The position numbers and the translations under genes are program-made. A stretch of DNA of 64,000 bases from Pseudonocardiaceae bacterium YIM PH 21723 (GTDB lineage Bacteria > Actinomycetota > Actinomycetes > Mycobacteriales > Pseudonocardiaceae): positions 1-64,000 of the forward strand of contig QZFT01000042.1 of NCBI GenBank assembly GCA_003600225.1. Direction: 5' to 3'. The notes under the pieces are model-generated. The model worked only from the letters and a program-made list of their open reading frames with translations. It did not search any database and was not told where the DNA came from. Below are positions 8,355-16,819 of the stretch, piece by piece (the first letter of the stretch is position 1; each line of letters starts with the position of its first letter).

Positions 8355-8925
8355 AGACGCAGCCCAGTCGCGGGCCCGCCACGCCGGCGTTGCCCGGGTC
8401 GGAGCTGGTGTGGTGGTCGTGCAGCACGACGGCGTTCGCGCCGTCCGGACGCGGCACCCAGCCCACGGTGGACTCGATGTAGGCGTCGCCGTTCTCGTTG
8501 GTCATGAAGTCCAGCCAGACCTCGTTCGTGCTGTTGGCGTAGGCCGGGTCGGTCGACGGCTGCTTCGGGTCGGCCACGTTCTGGTAGTGCGGGCCGGAGT
8601 CGTTGGCACCCGCGCCGCAGGACTTGGTGTGCACGTGCGCGCCGTAGTGCCGGTTCGGCAGCAGGCCCTGCACGGTGAGCACGACGGTGGTCTTCTGCTC
8701 GAAGAAGGTGTGCTCGGTGGCGTTCACCTGAGCCTTGGCGCCTGCCGGGACCAGGTTCTGGTCGTAGGTCACGGCGGTGGCGCCGGGCGCGTAGGCCTGG
8801 AAGGTGCCTTCCGAGTGCACGTGCTTGGGCAGGCAGGCGGCGGAAGCAGGGGCGGCGAGGCCGGTGGCGAGGACGAGCGAGAGCGCCGCGCCACCCACTC
8901 CGGCGATGGCGGAATTAGGTCGCAT
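8341..8925 (-). CDS. Exported Cu/Zn superoxide dismutase-like protein
   Basis: A 194-residue secreted protein with a signal peptide (LSLVLATGLAAPASAACL). The mature part has SodC-fold features: HYGAHVHTKSCG with the metal-type HxH, GPHYQN, NENGDAY, and the late AVVLHDHHT followed by GVAGPRLGCVS, the last resembling the conserved GGARLACGVI end. Canonical metal ligands look only partly conserved, so dismutase activity is not assured. The ATG at 8925 is followed directly by the Arg-containing signal n-region and preceded by GGAAAGG. It would act outside the membrane. Confidence 0.75.
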   Translation of the reverse strand: MRPNSAIAGVGGAALSLVLATGLAAPASAACLPKHVHSEGTFQAYAPGATAVTYDQNLVPAGAKAQVNATEHTFFEQKTTVVLTVQGLLPNRHYGAHVHTKSCGAGANDSGPHYQNVADPKQPSTDPAYANSTNEVWLDFMTNENGDAYIESTVGWVPRPDGANAVVLHDHHTSSDPGNAGVAGPRLGCVSTDF

Positions 8926-9030
8926 GTCCCTAACCTTTCCGCTGAAAGGCCCATAGTTCAACCCTCATTCCGGCGCAATACCCGGCTATGGCCGCACAAT
9001 GTCATGGGCAGTGCGACGGAAGGAATCGCG

Positions 9031-9531
9031 GTGAGCCGGGTCGAAGACGAATCCGCCAACCAGCGTTTGGCGCGCAATACCGCCGAATTACTGCAGGAAC
9101 TGCGGGTCGCGCAGACCGGAGTGCAGATCCTGTTCGCCTTCCTGCTGGTCGTGCCGTTCAGCGACGGCTACGAGCACGCCACCGAATTCCAACGCGTACT
9201 TCACGTGGTCATCGTGTTGCTTGTCACCGTGGCGCTGGCATTTCTGGTCGCTCCAGTGGCCTGGCACCGGATGTTGTTTCGCCGACATCGGCGTCAACAA
9301 ATTGTGAACGCGGCCAATGGATACGCCATCGCCGGACTGGTGATGCTCTCGTTGGCGACCACCGGAACCGTGGCGCTGATCGTCGATGTCGCACTCGGCC
9401 ACTGGGTCGCCGGCGCGTTGGCCGCGGCGAGCGCGGCCCTGTTCTGCTGGACCTGGTTCCTCCGCCCGTTCATGGGCGATCTGGCCGAGAGCGCGCCGGT
9501 ACCTGATCACGACGCGCCCCCGGGGCAGTAG
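9031..9531 (+). CDS. DUF6328 family membrane protein
   Basis: The 166-residue product has a charged N-terminal helix (NQRLARNTAELLQELRVAQTGVQILFAFLL, given here only as the conserved family start) and four predicted membrane segments. The conserved RVAQTG and PFSDGY signatures are typical of DUF6328, a common actinobacterial family of unknown function sometimes labelled antiporter-like without proof. The GTG at 9031 is supported by GGAAGGA 6-7 nt upstream. It ends 1 nt before the convergent lysA stop. Confidence 0.82.
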   Translation: MSRVEDESANQRLARNTAELLQELRVAQTGVQILFAFLLVVPFSDGYEHATEFQRVLHVVIVLLVTVALAFLVAPVAWHRMLFRRHRRQQIVNAANGYAIAGLVMLSLATTGTVALIVDVALGHWVAGALAAASAALFCWTWFLRPFMGDLAESAPVPDHDAPPGQ

Positions 9532-9532
9532 G

Positions 9533-10873
9533 TCAGCCGCAGTCCCGGCCGAGCAGATCCTCTTCGCTCTCCCGGCGCACGATCAGCCGCGGCGCGCCGC
9601 CACTGACGGCGACCACCGGCGGCCGGGCCACCGCGTTGTAGTTCGAGGCCAGTGAGTGGTGGTAGGCGCCGGTGCACGGCACGGCCAGCAGATCACCGGC
9701 GTGGATGTCCGCGGGCAGCGGCACGTCGCGGGCGATGATGTCGCCCGCCTCGCAGTGCCGGCCGACGACGGTCATCGGCGCGGAGTTCTCCCGGGACGTG
9801 CGCCCGACCATCCGCACGACGTACTGGGCGTCGTACAGCGCCGGTCGCAGGTTGTCCGACATGCCGCCGTCCACGGCGACCCAGGTGCGGACGCCGGGTA
9901 CGTGCTTGACCGCGATCACCCGGTAGAAGGTGACACCCGCCTTGGCCACCACGGACCGGCCGGGTTCGATGGTGAGCGCCGGGACCGGGAAGCCGAGCCG
10001 CGCGCACTCGAAGTTGACCGCCACCTTCAGCCGGTGGGCGAACCCGTCCAGGTCGAAATCGCCGTCCCCGGACAGGTAGCGGACGGCGTGCCCGCCACCC
10101 AGGTTCAGCTGCGGCAGCGTGACGCCGTACTTGATGCGCAGGTCGTGCAGCAGCCGCACCATGCGCCGGGCGGCCTCCTCGAAGCTGGCCACCCGGGTGA
10201 TCTGCGAGCCGATGTGGCAGTGCAGTCCGACGAGTTCCAGGCTGGGCTGCGCCAGGACGGCGCGGACGGCTTCCTCTGCCGCACCGCTTGCCAGGGAGAA
10301 GCCGAACTTCTGGTCCTCCACCCCGGTGGCGATGGCCGCATGGGTGTGCCCGTCGACCCCGGGCGTGACCCGGACCAGCACCTGCTGCCGGCGCTGGGCG
10401 AGCAGGCCGAGCTGGGAGATCTCGTCGAGCGAGTCCACCACGATCCGCCCGACGCCGTAGGACTGCGCGGCCTTGAGGTCCTCGGCGGTCTTCACGTTGC
10501 CGTGCAACAGGATCCGGGCCGCGGGGAAACCGGCCGACCGGGCCACCGCGAGCTCGCCCGCCGAGCACACGTCCAGCGACATGCCCTCCTCGCACATCCA
10601 GCGCGCCATCGCCCGGCAGAGAAATGCCTTGCCCGCGTAGGCGACTTCGACGCCGGGCAGTGCCCGGTGGTAGTCGCGGCAGTGCTGCCGGACCTCGTCC
10701 TCGTCCAGTACATAGGCCGGGGTGCCGAACCGGGCCGCGATGTCGACGGCGGACACGCCGCCGATGGTGAGGTCGCCCCGGTCGGTCAGCGCCGCGCTGG
10801 CCGGCCAGATGCCCGGTTCCAACCGTGCCCGCGCCGAGTAGCGCAGCGACGGAATGACGTCGGTGAGGGTCAC
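9533..10873 (-). CDS. lysA: Diaminopimelate decarboxylase
   Basis: A PLP enzyme that converts meso-diaminopimelate to L-lysine in the last step of lysine synthesis. The PLP lysine lies in VEVAYAGKAFL, followed by the SAGEL motif, ILLHGNVK, the Asp/Gly-rich GLHCHIGSQI, QLNLGGGHAV, the EPGRSVVAKAG phosphate site, and near the C-terminus HCEAGDIIARD with the partner-subunit Cys and GAYHHSLASNYN with the Tyr. At 446 residues it has the normal length. The GTG at 10873 has AGGAGGAAAC directly upstream. It stands alone, without the argS or homoserine dehydrogenase genes that often flank it in actinobacteria. Confidence 0.95.
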   Translation of the reverse strand: MTLTDVIPSLRYSARARLEPGIWPASAALTDRGDLTIGGVSAVDIAARFGTPAYVLDEDEVRQHCRDYHRALPGVEVAYAGKAFLCRAMARWMCEEGMSLDVCSAGELAVARSAGFPAARILLHGNVKTAEDLKAAQSYGVGRIVVDSLDEISQLGLLAQRRQQVLVRVTPGVDGHTHAAIATGVEDQKFGFSLASGAAEEAVRAVLAQPSLELVGLHCHIGSQITRVASFEEAARRMVRLLHDLRIKYGVTLPQLNLGGGHAVRYLSGDGDFDLDGFAHRLKVAVNFECARLGFPVPALTIEPGRSVVAKAGVTFYRVIAVKHVPGVRTWVAVDGGMSDNLRPALYDAQYVVRMVGRTSRENSAPMTVVGRHCEAGDIIARDVPLPADIHAGDLLAVPCTGAYHHSLASNYNAVARPPVVAVSGGAPRLIVRRESEEDLLGRDCG

Positions 10874-11105
10874 CGTTTCCTCCTGTGGCGAGTCGCGGTT
10901 CCCGGTGGGGACCGCAGCGCCAAGGAAATGCCCCAACCGGCCGCCATCACAGTGAGCAGGACGCCTTCCTGACACTCCGACCGGCCATTTTGACGGCATG
11001 TTGAGGCGCCGGTGCTGTGCGCCACAGGTCATCCGCTCGAACATCGATCTGGCGTGCCGTCCGCGCCGGCCATCGGGTACCGTGACCCCGTCACCCGGTG
11101 ACTGG

Positions 11106-11178
11106 GGGCCTCTAGCTCAATCGGCAGAGCTGCGGACTTTTAATCCGTAGGTTGTGGGTTCGAGTCCCACGGGGCCCA
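11106..11178 (+). tRNA. tRNA-Lys (anticodon TTT)
   Basis: The cloverleaf folds fully: acceptor GGGCCTC pairs with GGGGCCC, D-stem GCTC, anticodon loop CTTTTAA with TTT, T-arm GTGGG-TTCGAGT-CCCAC, and discriminator A. CCA is not encoded. Its 3' part from the anticodon loop on is repeated at 18129, marking it as the integration site of a mobile element. Confidence 0.97.
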
Positions 11179-11181
11179 CGA
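11139..11181 (+). repeat. attL: tRNA-Lys 3' end
   Basis: A 43-nt segment running from the anticodon loop through the T-arm to 3 nt past the tRNA is identical to 18129-18171. The intact tRNA lies on this side, next to the integrase remnant. Confidence 0.88.
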
Positions 11182-11182
11182 A

Positions 11183-11213
11183 AAACCCCAGGTCAATTGA
11201 CCTGGGGTTTTTT
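11183..11213 (+). terminator. Rho-independent terminator after tRNA-Lys
   Basis: A 28-nt perfect palindrome centred on GGTCAATTGACC with CCCCA/TGGGG arms ends in TTTTTT. It lies just inside the element, so it was delivered with it and restores termination of the tRNA transcript. Confidence 0.92.
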
Positions 11214-11235
11214 CGTCTCCAAGATCGACCCCTAC

Positions 11236-11631
11236 TTAACCCCCACCTTTGCCCGACGAGGGTTTCGACACTGCGATCGACTCCAGCAGCGGCGCTGCAC
11301 CGGTCTTGGTGACCTTCCGGCCGAAATACCGGTCCTGGGTCATCGACACCTTGGCGTGGCCGAGTTGGTCAGCGGCAGCTCTGGCAGACAACCCGCCCTG
11401 ATCCATCAGAGTCGCGACGGTCTTGCGATACACGTGCGAAGTGACCCAGTCGAAGCCCGCAGCGGTGAACACCACCCGCAGGTCAGACTGAGTATTCGAC
11501 GGATCACGCAACCCACCCAGCGGCGCCGTGAAGACCACATCCCATTCGTTCGGGACAGCAGCCAGCTTCCGCCGCTTCAGCATGTCCATCGCCCAGGACG
11601 GCAGGCGGTGCAGTTCGCCCGAGCCGCGCAA
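11236..11631 (-). pseudogene. Tyrosine recombinase (integrase), C-terminal stub
   Basis: The frame encodes only the end of a phage-type tyrosine integrase: LHRLPSWAMDML, then the catalytic box HVYRKTVATLMDQGG with H-x-x-R, the LGHAKVSMTQDRYFGR segment holding the second His and the nucleophile Tyr, and a short tail. The N-terminal DNA-binding part and the first catalytic Arg are missing: upstream of about 11620 the sequence no longer resembles an integrase. Its position beside attL is the classical one for an element integrating into a tRNA gene. It should be inactive. Confidence 0.85.
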
Positions 11632-11701
11632 ACAGCGACCTTCGGAAGGTCAACACCGACCGTCACGGCGAACTTTCTCGCGATGGAGGCGCGGGCTCTG
11701 G

Positions 11702-12043
11702 CTAGCCAGGGGCTACGGGCTGAGACGTCATCGAGAGGGTTTTCCCGCAATCGGAGCACGTGGTGGTGACCAACCAGTACGGCTCTGGCCGCCGGAGTCT
11801 GGTCGATACCCCTTGTCTCCTGCGTTTAGTGCTGGTGCTGGCGTGTACGCACTTCTTCGGGATACGGGCGCCGTCCCGCTTGGCGTCTTGCTCTGCCTGT
11901 CGTTCTCTCTTGCCCATGCGTGGCGTGTGTTCGTGGTCTTTCAGTCGAGCGGCCCGAGATGGGACGAGGGAGAAGAGGCATGCGCATCCGAGCAGCAACC
12001 AACTGCCCAGGACAGCGATGAGGTAGCCAATGAGGATGTCCAT
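11702..12043 (-). CDS. Small membrane protein, unknown
   Basis: The 113-residue product has one N-terminal membrane segment (ILIGYLIAVLGSWLLLGCACLFSL), a strongly basic cytoplasmic-type middle and a C-terminal CSDCGKTLS that may bind a metal. Its ATG overlaps the stop codon of the upstream hypothetical gene by 1 nt, which supports real translation of both. I do not recognise the family. Function unknown; it is part of the integrated element. Confidence 0.5.
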   Translation of the reverse strand: MDILIGYLIAVLGSWLLLGCACLFSLVPSRAARLKDHEHTPRMGKRERQAEQDAKRDGARIPKKCVHASTSTKRRRQGVSTRLRRPEPYWLVTTTCSDCGKTLSMTSQPVAPG

Positions 12044-12435
12044 CAGGTTGTCCGCGCCGTAGTCGGTCGAATGGTGACCGGCTTCAACTCCGCCTCAGGA
12101 AGACAGCAGTCAACGGGCGCTGGATAGACGTAGGCCGCCATTTGATCGGCGCTGGGCAAACTGAGAACAGCGCGCAAAGTCCAGACGGTCGAGGTGTTCA
12201 GGTAATGCCACACCACAAATTCCGGGTTCAGCGGATCGCTGTGCTTACCGTTCAGAACCCGCCAAGCTGTCGCCAGATCTTCACTGCGGATGACCACCAC
12301 ATCGGTGCACTCGGGAGATTTCAGAGTTGCAGCCAGAACGTCTGGTGCCTCACGTCGGCCGCAGAGCCACAGGGTCCAACCGCGCCGGACCAGCTCATTG
12401 AGCAGTTCATCGGTTTCCCAGGGGCTGATGTCCAT
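12043..12435 (-). CDS. Hypothetical protein of the element
   Basis: A soluble 130-residue protein (from MDISPWETDELL; an ATG three codons upstream at 12444 is possible). It has a helical start (DELLNELVRRGW), a strand-rich centre (DVVVIRSEDLATAWRVL) and a Pro/Thr-rich end. It is coupled to the following small membrane-protein gene through a TGATG junction. Proteins of this look are common accessory cargo in actinobacterial elements. I cannot assign a function. Confidence 0.55.
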   Translation of the reverse strand: MDISPWETDELLNELVRRGWTLWLCGRREAPDVLAATLKSPECTDVVVIRSEDLATAWRVLNGKHSDPLNPEFVVWHYLNTSTVWTLRAVLSLPSADQMAAYVYPAPVDCCLPEAELKPVTIRPTTARTT

Positions 12436-12444
12436 AGCGCACAC

Positions 12445-12687
12445 CTAGAACCCGAACGATGCCAAGGTGAGCCGCTCGGTCGGCGGAAGTGGTGGAGCCG
12501 CAGAGGCGGCGCAGAGGATGCAACGTCGATCCCAGAGATTGACCGCTCCAGCCGGCTTCTGACTGGGCAGCACCTTCTCATTGCATCGGGCCGGCAACGG
12601 GATGTCTGAGCGTGTATCCCAGTCAACTGGGGCATCTATCGCGTGCAAGCGCTGGTCTGTTGAAGACCAGATCCACCAAATCACCAT
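12445..12687 (-). CDS. Small putative zinc-finger protein
   Basis: An 80-residue protein starting MVIWWIWSSTD with GGAGACGAC just upstream. A cysteine in LPARCNEKV and a later CILCAA pair, spaced about 25 residues apart, resemble the short zinc-ribbon proteins common in Pseudonocardiales and Streptomyces elements (pattern HA-D...C...C-x-x-C). Its stop abuts the next gene. The function of such proteins is not established. Confidence 0.55.
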   Translation of the reverse strand: MVIWWIWSSTDQRLHAIDAPVDWDTRSDIPLPARCNEKVLPSQKPAGAVNLWDRRCILCAASAAPPLPPTERLTLASFGF

Positions 12688-12786
12688 GTCGTCTCCGTCT
12701 GTCTCGCGTTGACGACTCCCATGGGATCGTGTGAGCGCGGGTTCGGGGCAGATGACAAGTGATGACATTCAGGCAGGAGGAGAGTG

Positions 12787-13248
12787 GTGGGTCTTGCGGT
12801 GACGATCACTGGAACGCGTTCGGTGGAAGAAGTGACCAGCACGCAGTTGCAACTCAGGTTCGGCGATTACCTCCGGCCGTTCGCTACAGCTGAGGCGCAT
12901 TTTTACCTCGGGGGTGCAATTGGAATCGATACTGCTGCACTGGAGTGGCTCGCAAAGGAAACCAACGCCGCTCTGACCGTTGCCGTGCCTTGCGCGGTAG
13001 CCGATCAACCGGCGAAAGCCGCCGATGCAATCGGCAGGTGGAGCACCGCCGGGCGACTATCTGGGGTTGTAGAACTCAGCGCCGACCGTTTGGGCGCCGA
13101 GGCGTATCACGCGCGAAATCGATGGATGGTGGACCGGAGTGAATTCGTGGTTGGGTTCCCTAGGGGCACCGATCCAAGCAGCGGCACCTGGTACACGCTG
13201 AATTACGCCGCCGATCAGGGCAAACCTCAGCTGGTCATACCGTTGTGA
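12787..13248 (+). CDS. SLOG/DprA-like Rossmann-fold protein
   Basis: The 153-residue protein resembles the SLOG superfamily (DprA/Smf, LOG, DUF2493-like), which senses or processes nucleotide-type ligands: VTITGTRSVEE at the N-terminus, YLGGAIGIDTAALEWL with the GG(A)xGID loop, VPC and a C-terminal VVGFPRGTDPSSGTWYTLNYA where the family usually has G-GT--T---A. Two GTG codons (12784, 12787) are possible; 12787 has the better spacing from AGGAGG. It is followed at once by an HTH/TPR-type regulator gene, and some SLOG proteins act in defence systems, so a signalling role is possible but unproven. Confidence 0.7.
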   Translation: MGLAVTITGTRSVEEVTSTQLQLRFGDYLRPFATAEAHFYLGGAIGIDTAALEWLAKETNAALTVAVPCAVADQPAKAADAIGRWSTAGRLSGVVELSADRLGAEAYHARNRWMVDRSEFVVGFPRGTDPSSGTWYTLNYAADQGKPQLVIPL

Positions 13249-13275
13249 ACTAGTGCAGGTGGTCTACTGGACAAC

Positions 13276-14523
13276 GTGGCAACAGACCGAGCAGCAGGCG
13301 TTGCGCAGCTGCGAGCACTTCGTGAATCGCGTGGTTGGTCGTGGGCGGATATGGCCCGAGCCTTGCGAGATGCTGCTCTTCGGTTGGGAATCGGTGCATT
13401 TGCCGGCCGTCGTCTGTCCAGCATCCAGCGCACGATTGCGCGTTGGGAAAGCCCCTCAGAGCGCACTGGGCCCAGCGAGCGATACCAACATCTCCTCGTT
13501 CACGTGTTCGCGGACCGGAGTTCCGATCTTCCTGCCCTCTTCGAAGCACTTCACCAGTTCGGTACCTCGAAGCAGCGAGTCGACGAGCTCAAGCTCCTAG
13601 TCAGCGATCTTGCACAGCCTTCAGCGCAGCTCCTGGACTTCGTCGTACCTGATCAGCTGCACCAGATCATGACAGAGATCAACGGGAGGATCGGTTTGGT
13701 TCCATTCGTGCGGCTGCAACTCGCCTTGCATCCCGCGGTGCAGACATGCCAGCGGTTGATCACCACAGAAACAGAGCTGCCGGTTGAGTTCATCAAGCCA
13801 GTCAGCCGGGTATTGGCCCTGGCTGCCCGGGTTGCTTTTGAGACTCGCGACGACGAATACGCTCAGCAGCTCTACACCGAGGCCGTGGCCGTAGCCGGCC
13901 GAGGTACCGACCTAGGTCATCGCGCAGCGATACGTACCAGCCAGACCATGGTCACACTTCATGCGAACGGGCAGGTAGAGCAAGCGCGCGACATAGCTCG
14001 GGCCGCGACCGTCGACGCGCATCAGGGCGACAGCTATGCCATCCGAGCACGGGCACACGCTGTCCACGCAGAGGTATGCGCCCGCACAGGACAGAGCGGA
14101 CAGGCCTCGATCGCGTTGGAACGTGCGTGGAAGTCAGCTGAGCAAGCAACGGTCGGTGATCCACACAGAAGCTTCAGCCCCGACCACCTGAGCGGCTTTG
14201 AAGGCCTGTGCGCTCTCTACTCCGGCGACGCCGAACGGGCCGACGAGCGGCTGCAGGGCGCGGTGAACAATCTGTCGGCACCCCGAGAAGCCGTTGAACG
14301 CGGCATCGTGACAGCTGACCTAGCGCTGGCTCGCCTGTCGCTCGGCGAACCTGCTGCCTGTGTCGAACTGGCGCATCAAGTCGTCGATCTAGCCGGCCAC
14401 ACCACCGGTCGAGTACCAGCTCAGCGGCTCAGCGATCTCAGGCGCACGCTACGACCCTGGCGAACCGAACCGTTCGTCATGGAGCTGGAGGACCACATCC
14501 ACGACACTCTCATCGGCTGTTGA
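13276..14523 (+). CDS. Helix-turn-helix regulator with TPR-like C-terminal repeats
   Basis: A 415-residue protein. The N-terminus (VAQLRALRESRGWSWADMARALRDAA, only the pattern is meaningful) is an Xre-type helix-turn-helix, followed by a helical-repeat domain of about 300 residues with TPR-like pairs (AARVAFETRDDEYAQQLYTEAV, LHANGQVEQARDIARAA, LYSGDAERADERLQGAV). This arrangement is common in actinobacterial regulators that sense peptides or other signals. The GTG start at 13276 lacks a strong ribosome site and lies 27 nt after the SLOG gene, so the two are probably co-transcribed. Confidence 0.78.
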   Translation: MATDRAAGVAQLRALRESRGWSWADMARALRDAALRLGIGAFAGRRLSSIQRTIARWESPSERTGPSERYQHLLVHVFADRSSDLPALFEALHQFGTSKQRVDELKLLVSDLAQPSAQLLDFVVPDQLHQIMTEINGRIGLVPFVRLQLALHPAVQTCQRLITTETELPVEFIKPVSRVLALAARVAFETRDDEYAQQLYTEAVAVAGRGTDLGHRAAIRTSQTMVTLHANGQVEQARDIARAATVDAHQGDSYAIRARAHAVHAEVCARTGQSGQASIALERAWKSAEQATVGDPHRSFSPDHLSGFEGLCALYSGDAERADERLQGAVNNLSAPREAVERGIVTADLALARLSLGEPAACVELAHQVVDLAGHTTGRVPAQRLSDLRRTLRPWRTEPFVMELEDHIHDTLIGC

Positions 14524-14566
14524 CGGCTTACCGCGTGAACCTGCCAGCAATCGAATGGGGCATCCG

Positions 14567-14929
14567 GTGACCGGCGCTAACTGGTATCACGGCAACGCCA
14601 CAGACGACGGCGCCGACAACCGGGGTTGGCTGCTCGGCCACTTCATGGACCCGTCAGCCGGAGTGCGTGCCACCAAGGACGTCGAGGTCAAATGGGGAGT
14701 CCACCCGGTCGGAGACAAGCGTGCCGAGTGGACTTCGGACGATCAGCGCACGACCTTGCTCCTGCTCGTCGAGGGCACGTTCAAGATCGACCTCACCGAG
14801 GGAAGCGTGACCATGTCCCGCCAGGGCGATTACACGATGTGGGGGCCAGGGATCGATCACTTCTGGGAGGCGATCACCGATGCCGTCGTGATCACTGTCC
14901 GCTGGCCGTCATCAACTGATCACCGGTAG
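14567..14929 (+). CDS. Cupin-fold small protein
   Basis: The 120-residue product (from the GTG at 14567; an ATG at 14555 gives 124) looks like a single-domain cupin: LLLLVEGTFKIDL and QGDYTMWGPGIDHFWEA correspond to the two cupin motifs, with His in DHFWEA as a possible metal ligand, though motif 1 lacks the usual HxH. A GGGG stretch upstream supports the GTG. It closes the SLOG/regulator cluster. Substrate unknown. Confidence 0.6.
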   Translation: MTGANWYHGNATDDGADNRGWLLGHFMDPSAGVRATKDVEVKWGVHPVGDKRAEWTSDDQRTTLLLLVEGTFKIDLTEGSVTMSRQGDYTMWGPGIDHFWEAITDAVVITVRWPSSTDHR

Positions 14930-15917
14930 TCGTACTCGTCGCCCGTCGATCTCCTGGAGTCGTGGCAGGCGTGTTCAAAGTTTCTTCTCTCTATCAAGGC
15001 GGCCCCTTTGGGGCCGCTCGGCCGCACTGTGCTGACCCTGCGGCGGGAAGACAGGCTCCTGCTTGCAAGCCTGGCGGCAAGCGAGCTGCGGCCTGGCGGC
15101 CGGTCTCGCACCGCCAGGCGCCGGGTGAGCCTGTCTCCCCGCGTGCAGGCCAGCGGCCGACCGACCCCGAAGGCACCGCCGAGGGTAAGTAGCCGGCCGT
15201 GTCGCCGAGGAGCACCAGGCCGACGAGGAGCCAGGAGGTCACCGCGAATACCTCGCCGAGAATCGTCTGACAGCGGGCTACCAGCATCAAGGGTGCCGGA
15301 GGCATCGGCAAGCCGATGGGCAAGCCCACCCTTGACCCCGGCAATCCGCCGCACAGGATCGGCAGGGGCGAGGAAAGGTGAGGTGTGGCCGGGCAGGAAC
15401 GAGCGCCGAGTGCTTGAGCTGAGCCGGTGGTTCGGGCGCTCGGCTGCCGCACCTATGGACAGCTCGATGCCTTGGCGGCATAGACCAGCCCACAGGCTTG
15501 CCAACGGGAGGGATGGTCACGGTCCGACGGAGGCGGGGCGTGCAGGACTGCCCGAGTTGGCCCGCCACATGCTGGAGCACGCCGTGCGGAGATGCGCGCC
15601 GTTCTCATGGTTCACCGCCGATGAGGCTTACGGCGCCAATCCGGGACAAACACAGGCAGAGCCACACTCCACACCAACTATCGCCACGTTCGAGTGGTTG
15701 GAAATTCAGATGATCACTAAGAGTCATTGCATGATCGATAAAGTACAAAAACAGACACTCCAAAATTAACAACATTGGAGGTACCCCCTGAATTCCCCTA
15801 TGCAATAAATTACAAAAACATAATATCAGGCGATTGGGGCTGCATCGAATCTATTCGGATGCACACCCCTCAGCCTGCGCTATTATGCAATTTATATCGG
15901 GGGAATTGGGAGAGAAA
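14930..15917. other. Decayed non-coding stretch in the element
   Basis: Nearly 1 kb without an intact gene. It holds the IS701 scrap, GC-rich partly self-complementary sequence around 15000-15200, and an AT-rich run (15700-15900) that probably carries the promoter of the following exported-protein gene. Several long reading frames exist here on both strands, but their composition (Arg/Pro/Ala-rich, no conserved segments) marks them as spurious. Confidence 0.55.
15520..15660 (+). pseudogene. IS701-family transposase fragment
   Basis: One short stretch of frame, LARHMLEHAV then PFSWFTADEAYGANPG, matches the IS701-type DDE transposase core (WFTADEAYG contains a catalytic Asp). Sequence on both sides is out of frame or unrecognisable, so only a scrap remains. 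It is evidence of past insertion inside the integrative element. Confidence 0.65.
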
Positions 15918-16421
15918 ATGTTGAGCACTAAACGTATGGCATCGCTGCTCGCGGTGCTTGCTGTTATTTGCCTGGGCGGCGCAAGCATGGCCACAGCGCA
16001 AAGCGTCGAGTCCGGCGCACCGTCACCAACGGCCACGAACGAAACCTTCGCAGGCTGTAAACTCAGCCTCGATGACCCCCATCGATCTAATGGGGCAAAC
16101 GGTGTCATCGTTAAAACCAAAATCCAAGCCGTCGATACATCTTGCGACTTTGAGTCGATCAACCCCAACCTGTTTAAGTGCCAGCAGGAGCCCAAGGGTG
16201 ACAACTCGACGGATTGGGGTAAGTACGGCTGCAATCTGTTCTCGTCGAACGGTCAGGGGAAGACCCACGTAAACTCAGGCGAGACGCGGGTAATCTATTC
16301 TCCTAGAGAAGGTGTTGAAGGCGGCAAGGGCAGTGCTTGGTGGAGGGGTGCAAGCGATTTCTACCACGCTAACGGCAACCACGTTCAAGTCACTTCCAAT
16401 GCTCGGCAGATAACTGGCTAG
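15918..16421 (+). CDS. Exported protein of unknown function
   Basis: The 167-residue product begins with a clean signal peptide (ASLLAVLAVICLGGASMATAQS) preceded by GGGAGAG. The mature part has four cysteines (GCKLS, TSCDFES, FKCQQE, GCNLF), suggesting disulfides, and an Asn/Ser-rich surface composition. Codon use is much less GC-rich than in chromosomal neighbours, fitting foreign origin. It is a single gene with its own AT-rich promoter region and a very long terminator hairpin. I do not recognise the family. Confidence 0.7.
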   Translation: MLSTKRMASLLAVLAVICLGGASMATAQSVESGAPSPTATNETFAGCKLSLDDPHRSNGANGVIVKTKIQAVDTSCDFESINPNLFKCQQEPKGDNSTDWGKYGCNLFSSNGQGKTHVNSGETRVIYSPREGVEGGKGSAWWRGASDFYHANGNHVQVTSNARQITG

Positions 16422-16480
16422 AATCTTACTTGAGCGCGCCGGCCTCCAGAAACTGAGGTCGGCGTGCTCAAGTAAGATTC
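16421..16480 (+). terminator. Long terminator hairpin
   Basis: Arms 16421-16446 and 16455-16480 form a 26-bp stem interrupted only by two G-U type pairs, with an 8-nt loop. It begins at the last base of the preceding stop codon. The length is unusual for a simple terminator, and there is no clear T-run. Confidence 0.7.
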
Positions 16481-16507
16481 AGACTCGTTGACTGAAAGCG
16501 GGATGAT

Positions 16508-16819
16508 GTGAAGGCCGTTCGGGTGGACAAACGTGATGCAAGCTGGGAGTCGGATACTCCCGCATACCGGATCCACTTCTGGAAGAAGAGCGTCCCGTCC
16601 GATTCAGATGGCTGGGAATCTGATGAGTTCGAAGTAACTCAAGCTGAGATCCACGACGTCATTCAGTGGGCAGAGAAGAAGGCCTCTGGATACGCTGGTT
16701 ACTGGTTGGGTCTTCTCGTAAACATGGACGGGAATTCAGTTGTGGTGCATCTGGCTGGTCTTGACCCCACGACTGCCTCATCGCCGAATTCCATCCACAC
16801 GTGGCGACCCCATAAGTGA
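16508..16819 (+). CDS. Small conserved hypothetical protein
   Basis: A 103-residue soluble protein starting at GTG. The opening KAVRVDKRDASWESD, the FEVTQAEIHDVIQWAE helix and the strand SVVVHLAGLDP resemble a small actinobacterial family that I know only as hypothetical. It sits alone between the hairpin and a gene-poor stretch of the element. No function can be offered. Confidence 0.6.
   Translation: MKAVRVDKRDASWESDTPAYRIHFWKKSVPSDSDGWESDEFEVTQAEIHDVIQWAEKKASGYAGYWLGLLVNMDGNSVVVHLAGLDPTTASSPNSIHTWRPHK

Noticed and set aside
14994-15769. Overlapping reading frames of 150-250 residues in the decayed part of the element
   Set aside because: Apart from the short IS701-like WFTADEAYG stretch they are low-complexity and contradict one another; no ribosome sites.
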